From Nitrosomonadaceae bacterium (GTDB taxonomy: Bacteria > Pseudomonadota > Gammaproteobacteria > Burkholderiales > Nitrosomonadaceae), in the NCBI GenBank assembly GCA_014237605.1, contig JAAZZR010000006.1, forward strand, positions 1 to 45,725: a stretch of 45,725 nucleotides of DNA, written 5' to 3'. The notes under the pieces were generated by a model that was given only the letters and a program-made list of their open reading frames with translations, had not been told where the DNA came from and made no database searches. A program made the position numbers and the translations under genes. Within the stretch, counting starts at the first letter, position 1. The number at the start of each line of letters is the position of its first letter. Shown here in pieces: positions 41,619 through 45,725 of the stretch.

Positions 41619-43604
41619 ATGAAAGAAACAAATAACGCTCTTACTAATCTGAGCCAGGAAGATACTAGTTTTACGTCTGATACAACCACCTCTGACTTCC
41701 AACAACCACTAGATTTTGACAAGAAAGAACTAGCTGATGCCTTGGCATCGGCACGCAAAGCACTACTAGCATTACAAAAAAAAGATGGCCACTGGTGCTT
41801 TCCACTCGAGGCAGATTGTACTATTCCAGCCGAGTACGTGTTGATGATGCATTTCATGGATGATATAGATACAGACCTTGAAATAAAATTAGCTCGGTTT
41901 ATCAGGTCAAAGCAAGACAAGGAACATGGTGGCTGGCCCCTATACTATGGCGGTCACTTTGATCTGAGCTGTACTGTCAAAGCTTATTATGCTTTAAAAC
42001 TAGTCGGCGACTCCCCAGAGGCTCCACATATGGTAGCTGCTCGTACAGCTATTCTGTCACATGGTGGCGCATCAAAAGCAAATGTTTTTACCAGAATCTT
42101 ACTTGCGATGTACGGCCAACTCCCCTGGCGTGGCGTTCCTTTTATGCCGGTAGAGATTATTCTACTGCCGAAGTGGTTCCCATTTCATCTGAGTAAAATT
42201 GCTTATTGGTCACGTACAGTGACGGTACCGCTGACAATCTTATGTAGCTTAAGAGCAAAAGCTGCTAATCCACATAAAATTAATGTTCGCGAGCTTTTCA
42301 CTATAGATCCAGAGAAAGAACGCGATTATTTCCCAGTACGAACCCCTCTGAACCGATTATTCTTATTTATTGAACGTACTGCCTCACTATTTGAGCCATT
42401 TATTCCAAATATATTACGTCGCATTGCTCTACGCCGAGCAGAACGCTGGATAATAGAACGACTTAATGGCGAATGTGGTCTAGGAGCAATTTTTCCCGCA
42501 ATGGTAAATGCAAATGAGGCTCTCTCACTACTAGGTTATCCTTATGAACATCCGTACCGAGAACAGTGTCGCAAAGCTTTATTAGGGTTATTGGTTGTTG
42601 ATGATGAGCAAGCCTGGTGCCAACCATGCACATCTCCTGTGTGGGATACTGTCTTAGCAAGCTTGGCATTACAGGAGGATATTGGTGCAGATCAAAAACA
42701 TGTCCGTAAGGCTCTAGACTGGCTAGTCCCTCTCCAAATACTAGATGCTCCTGCTGACTGGCGGGAAGAAAATATAAAACTGGCTGGCGGTGGCTGGGCT
42801 TTTCAATACGCAAACCCACATTACCCCGATCTTGACGATACAGCAGCGATAGCCTGGGCAATGCACCAGGCAGACCCTCATATTTATCATAAAAGTTTAT
42901 CAAGAGCTGCCAGCTGGCTTAGTGGTATGCAATCTAAAAATGGTGGATTTGCTGCTTTTGATGTCGATAATATTTATTATTACCTTAACGAAATTCCATT
43001 CTCTGATCATGGCGCTTTACTTGATCCGCCCACTAGTGACGTAAGTGCCCGTTGTACTGGTTTTCTGGCTTTATATGGGGATCCTGAGCAACAAGATTCA
43101 ATGAAGCAAGGATTATCGTATTTGTTCAATGAGCAAGAACCGAGTGGTGCCTGGTTTGGCCGATGGGGGAGTAATTATATTTATGGAACCTGGTCAGTAC
43201 TAGAAGCCTTGAGACTAGCAGAAATAGATACTTCCCATGAGTCTATTACTCGTGCTGCAAAGTGGCTAAAATCAGTTCAGAGAGAAGATGGTGGGTGGGG
43301 CGAGAACAACGATACCTACTTTGCACCAAAACTAGCAGGGCTCTTTAGAACAAGTACTTCATTTCAGACTGCCTGGGCGTTACTTGGACTAATGGCAGCA
43401 GGAGAAACACATAGCGAAGAAGTTAGTAAAGGAATTAAATATCTTCTAAGTCGGCAGGATAATAATGGATTATGGGATGACCCATGGTTCACAGCGCCGG
43501 GATTTCCGAGAGTTTTCTATTTAAAATATCACGGATATTCAAAATATTTCCCATTGTGGGCTCTAGCAAGATATAAGACATTTACCCAGCAGGATATTAG
43601 GTGA
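41619..43604 (+). CDS. shc: Squalene-hopene cyclase
   Basis: Multiple QW repeats, DLDDTAAIAWAM (DxDD), DGGWGENNDTYFAPKL. Confidence 0.97.
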   Translation: MKETNNALTNLSQEDTSFTSDTTTSDFQQPLDFDKKELADALASARKALLALQKKDGHWCFPLEADCTIPAEYVLMMHFMDDIDTDLEIKLARFIRSKQDKEHGGWPLYYGGHFDLSCTVKAYYALKLVGDSPEAPHMVAARTAILSHGGASKANVFTRILLAMYGQLPWRGVPFMPVEIILLPKWFPFHLSKIAYWSRTVTVPLTILCSLRAKAANPHKINVRELFTIDPEKERDYFPVRTPLNRLFLFIERTASLFEPFIPNILRRIALRRAERWIIERLNGECGLGAIFPAMVNANEALSLLGYPYEHPYREQCRKALLGLLVVDDEQAWCQPCTSPVWDTVLASLALQEDIGADQKHVRKALDWLVPLQILDAPADWREENIKLAGGGWAFQYANPHYPDLDDTAAIAWAMHQADPHIYHKSLSRAASWLSGMQSKNGGFAAFDVDNIYYYLNEIPFSDHGALLDPPTSDVSARCTGFLALYGDPEQQDSMKQGLSYLFNEQEPSGAWFGRWGSNYIYGTWSVLEALRLAEIDTSHESITRAAKWLKSVQREDGGWGENNDTYFAPKLAGLFRTSTSFQTAWALLGLMAAGETHSEEVSKGIKYLLSRQDNNGLWDDPWFTAPGFPRVFYLKYHGYSKYFPLWALARYKTFTQQDIR

Positions 43605-44308
43605 ATATTGTAGGCATTGTCGTAGCCATGCGAATTGAAGCCCGCTGCCTAACTAATCGCCACTTACCTATCGGGGAGATAATAAATTTAGGAAATAATT
43701 CAAAGATATGTTTGTGTGGTATGGGCGGAAATGCTGCAAGAGAAGCAGCAATAAAATTACAGGAAGAAGGTGCAACCTCTCTGCTCAGTTTCGGAGTTTC
43801 GGGTGCACTAGACTCTAAGTTGCGCCCGGGCGACTTGCTCCTTCCTCAATCAGTTTATAATGAACGCTTGTTGCCTGTATCCTTAGCCTGGAGAGATCGG
43901 GTACAAAAGTGCCTACCTTCTAATTTACGCGTCATTGGTGGCAAATTAGCAACAAGTAAAAAAATTCTTACTTCATCAAATGAAAAATGTGATTTTGCAA
44001 AAATTACCGGGGCTTCTGCGGTAGATCTAGAAAGTGGTGCAATAGCTGAAGTAGCTGAAGATTCAGATATTCCGTTCCTTGCGATACGTGTAATTTCAGA
44101 CCCTATTGAATTTTCCCCGCCACTAGCCCTACTAGATGCAGTAAACCCGGATGGCAGCGCTAAGATAAGTCAAATAATATCTTTACTACTACATCGGTCT
44201 GTGACTTTAAGTACATTACTGCGCCTTGGAAGAGATGTACGTACTGCTCGTGCCACTCTGGCAACAGTGGCATTACACGCCGGAATTGAATTAGGAAATC
44301 CCGCCTAA
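43601..44308 (+). CDS. hpnG: Hopanoid phosphorylase/nucleosidase HpnG
   Basis: GVVAMRIEARCL-like N-terminus, CGMGGNAAREAA, DLESGAIAEVAEDSDIPFLAIRVISD; overlaps the shc stop. Confidence 0.88.
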   Translation: MNIVGIVVAMRIEARCLTNRHLPIGEIINLGNNSKICLCGMGGNAAREAAIKLQEEGATSLLSFGVSGALDSKLRPGDLLLPQSVYNERLLPVSLAWRDRVQKCLPSNLRVIGGKLATSKKILTSSNEKCDFAKITGASAVDLESGAIAEVAEDSDIPFLAIRVISDPIEFSPPLALLDAVNPDGSAKISQIISLLLHRSVTLSTLLRLGRDVRTARATLATVALHAGIELGNPA

Positions 44309-44423
44309 CAATCTACAACTGCACACTAGGACAATAAATAAGCCCTGAATCTAGGCCTCAGAAAACCGAATTTCGAATCAATTTACGAATCACAAAGGTA
44401 TAAATATTTAGGAATAATATAGA

Positions 44424-44500
44424 TGGGGTGGCTGATGGGGCTCGAACCCACGACAACCGGAATCACAATCCGGGACTCTACCAGCTGAGCTACAGCCACC
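44424..44500 (-). tRNA. tRNA-His (GTG anticodon)
   Basis: GGTGGCTGTAGCTCAGCTGGTAGAGTCCCGGATTGTGATTCCGGTTGTCGTGGGTTCGAGCCCCATCAGCCACCCCA, including G-1:C73. Confidence 0.97.
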
Positions 44501-44561
44501 ATCTGAGAAACTAAAAAACTCAGCCTTTGAAACCAAAAAATAAACGGTTTCAGAAACTATC

Positions 44562-44638
44562 TGGTGTGCCCGACAGGAATCGAACCTGTAACCCCCAGCT
44601 TAGAAGGCTGGTGCTCTATCCGGTTGAGCTACGGGCAC
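44562..44638 (-). tRNA. tRNA-Arg (TCT anticodon)
   Basis: GTGCCCGTAGCTCAACCGGATAGAGCACCAGCCTTCTAAGCTGGGGGTTACAGGTTCGATTCCTGTCGGGCACACCA. Confidence 0.97.
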
Positions 44639-44676
44639 TACTCAAACCGGGTATGCCCAATTTAATTGGGTGAAAT

Positions 44677-44753
44677 TGGTCGGGGTGGAGAGATTCGAAC
44701 TCCCGACATCCTGGTCCCAAACCAGGCGCGCTACCAGGCTACGCTACACCCCG
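44677..44753 (-). tRNA. tRNA-Pro (TGG anticodon)
   Basis: CGGGGTGTAGCGTAGCCTGGTAGCGCGCCTGGTTTGGGACCAGGATGTCGGGAGTTCGAATCTCTCCACCCCGACCA. Confidence 0.97.
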
Positions 44754-44962
44754 GGGAAGGCCGTTACTATACCTTTCCACTAATGAAAGGTCAATTTTTC
44801 TATTTAATTTATTAAATTTTTTTGAGCATGAGCATTAGCTACGAGCAGACACTACTTCCGCCTAAATTAATTACATGATTAGACTTAAAGATCTTTATTC
44901 AGAATTATCTCTGAATCAAAAACCTTTACGGATTTTTTCTGACATCTATCTTAGGCCTAATT

Positions 44963-45490
44963 TTGTACAGATCACTTAAAAAATTTCAAAACAACTTGCT
45001 GTATACTGCGATTTCTGATATTAAAGCGTCTTCAATTGAAATCAGAAAAGAAAAGGAATTCCAAGAAATGCCGCAACAACAACCTAAATCAACTACTCCC
45101 TATAAAATGAAAAAGGGAGAGAGCTACATGAATAATAAGCAACTAGCACATTTTCGTAAAATACTTGAAGATATTAAACTTGAGTTAGGACAGGATATAG
45201 ATCGTACAGTTCATACCATGCAAGATGAAGCTACAGTCTTTGCAGATCCTAATGACCGAGCAAGCCAAGAATCTGATATGGCACTGGAACTTCGCAACCG
45301 AGATCGAGAACGTAAGCTTATCAAAAAGATTAACGAGACTATTGCCAAAATTGATTCTGATGATTATGGTTATTGCGATACCTGTGGTATCGAAATTGGA
45401 CTGAAACGTCTTGAAGCTCGCCCAACAGCTACTCTTTGTATAGACTGCAAAACACTAGACGAGATAAGAGAAAGACAACTAGCCAAATAA
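44963..45490 (+). CDS. dksA: DksA/TraR-family RNA polymerase-binding protein (true start probably 45069 or 45129)
   Basis: [68 protein letters not shown]; four-Cys zinc finger. Confidence 0.9.
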   Translation: MYRSLKKFQNNLLYTAISDIKASSIEIRKEKEFQEMPQQQPKSTTPYKMKKGESYMNNKQLAHFRKILEDIKLELGQDIDRTVHTMQDEATVFADPNDRASQESDMALELRNRDRERKLIKKINETIAKIDSDDYGYCDTCGIEIGLKRLEARPTATLCIDCKTLDEIRERQLAK

Positions 45491-45546
45491 AAAACCAAAT
45501 ACTGCAACTTAAACTAATTCTTTATAATCTATTATTATATTTAAAC

Positions 45547-45725
45547 TCAGCTGTCTTTATCTTCTTCCGTAACTGTTTTCATACTAAGGCGTAGTCTTCC
45601 CTTGTCATCAGCTTCTAATACTTTGACGCGTACAAGTTGACCTTCTTTCAGATGATCAGCCACACTATTAACACGTTCATTAGCAATTTGTGAGATATGC
45701 AACAGTCCATCCTTTCCGGGCAAGA
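45547..45725 (-). CDS. pnp: Polynucleotide phosphorylase, C-terminal S1 domain (partial, cut by the window edge)
   Basis: Reverse strand: [58 protein letters not shown]; not in the ORF track. Confidence 0.9.
   Translation of the reverse strand, partial: LPGKDGLLHISQIANERVNSVADHLKEGQLVRVKVLEADDKGRLRLSMKTVTEEDKDS

Overview
This 45.7 kb window is AT-rich and chromosomal. Gene content looks betaproteobacterial and most resembles a Nitrosomonas-type ammonia oxidiser; that taxonomy is inferred, not searched. Main blocks, left to right: (i) a partial DUF6607-like lipoprotein and small hypothetical genes; (ii) a minus-strand two-domain multicopper oxidase plus two c-type cytochromes resembling ncgABC, with no nirK downstream; (iii) a zinc-uptake-like cluster (Zur, a CxxC protein and a ZnuD-like TonB receptor broken by an in-frame TAG); (iv) a ~960 bp noncoding stretch with a tight DnaA-box cluster; (v) a CDF transporter and a di-heme cytochrome c peroxidase; (vi) housekeeping genes (ubiH-like, dsbC, mltA, crcB, recN, nadK, hrcA, hemH, queA-tgt-yajC-secD-secF); (vii) umuDC; (viii) a hopanoid cluster (ispH-hpnH-hpnM-hpnN-mlaA-shc-hpnG); (ix) a tRNA Pro-Arg-His array, dksA and the 3' end of pnp. 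I found no clear new multi-gene defence or biosynthetic system. The strongest unusual signals are: ispH has no ATG/GTG/TTG upstream of its conserved cysteine and appears to start at ATA; two 19-bp direct repeats 31 bp apart lie upstream of it; the receptor has an amber stop; the DnaA boxes lie outside any dnaA context; the ncg-like cluster lacks nirK; and there are several long perfect hairpins or palindromes and small ORFs missed by the track.
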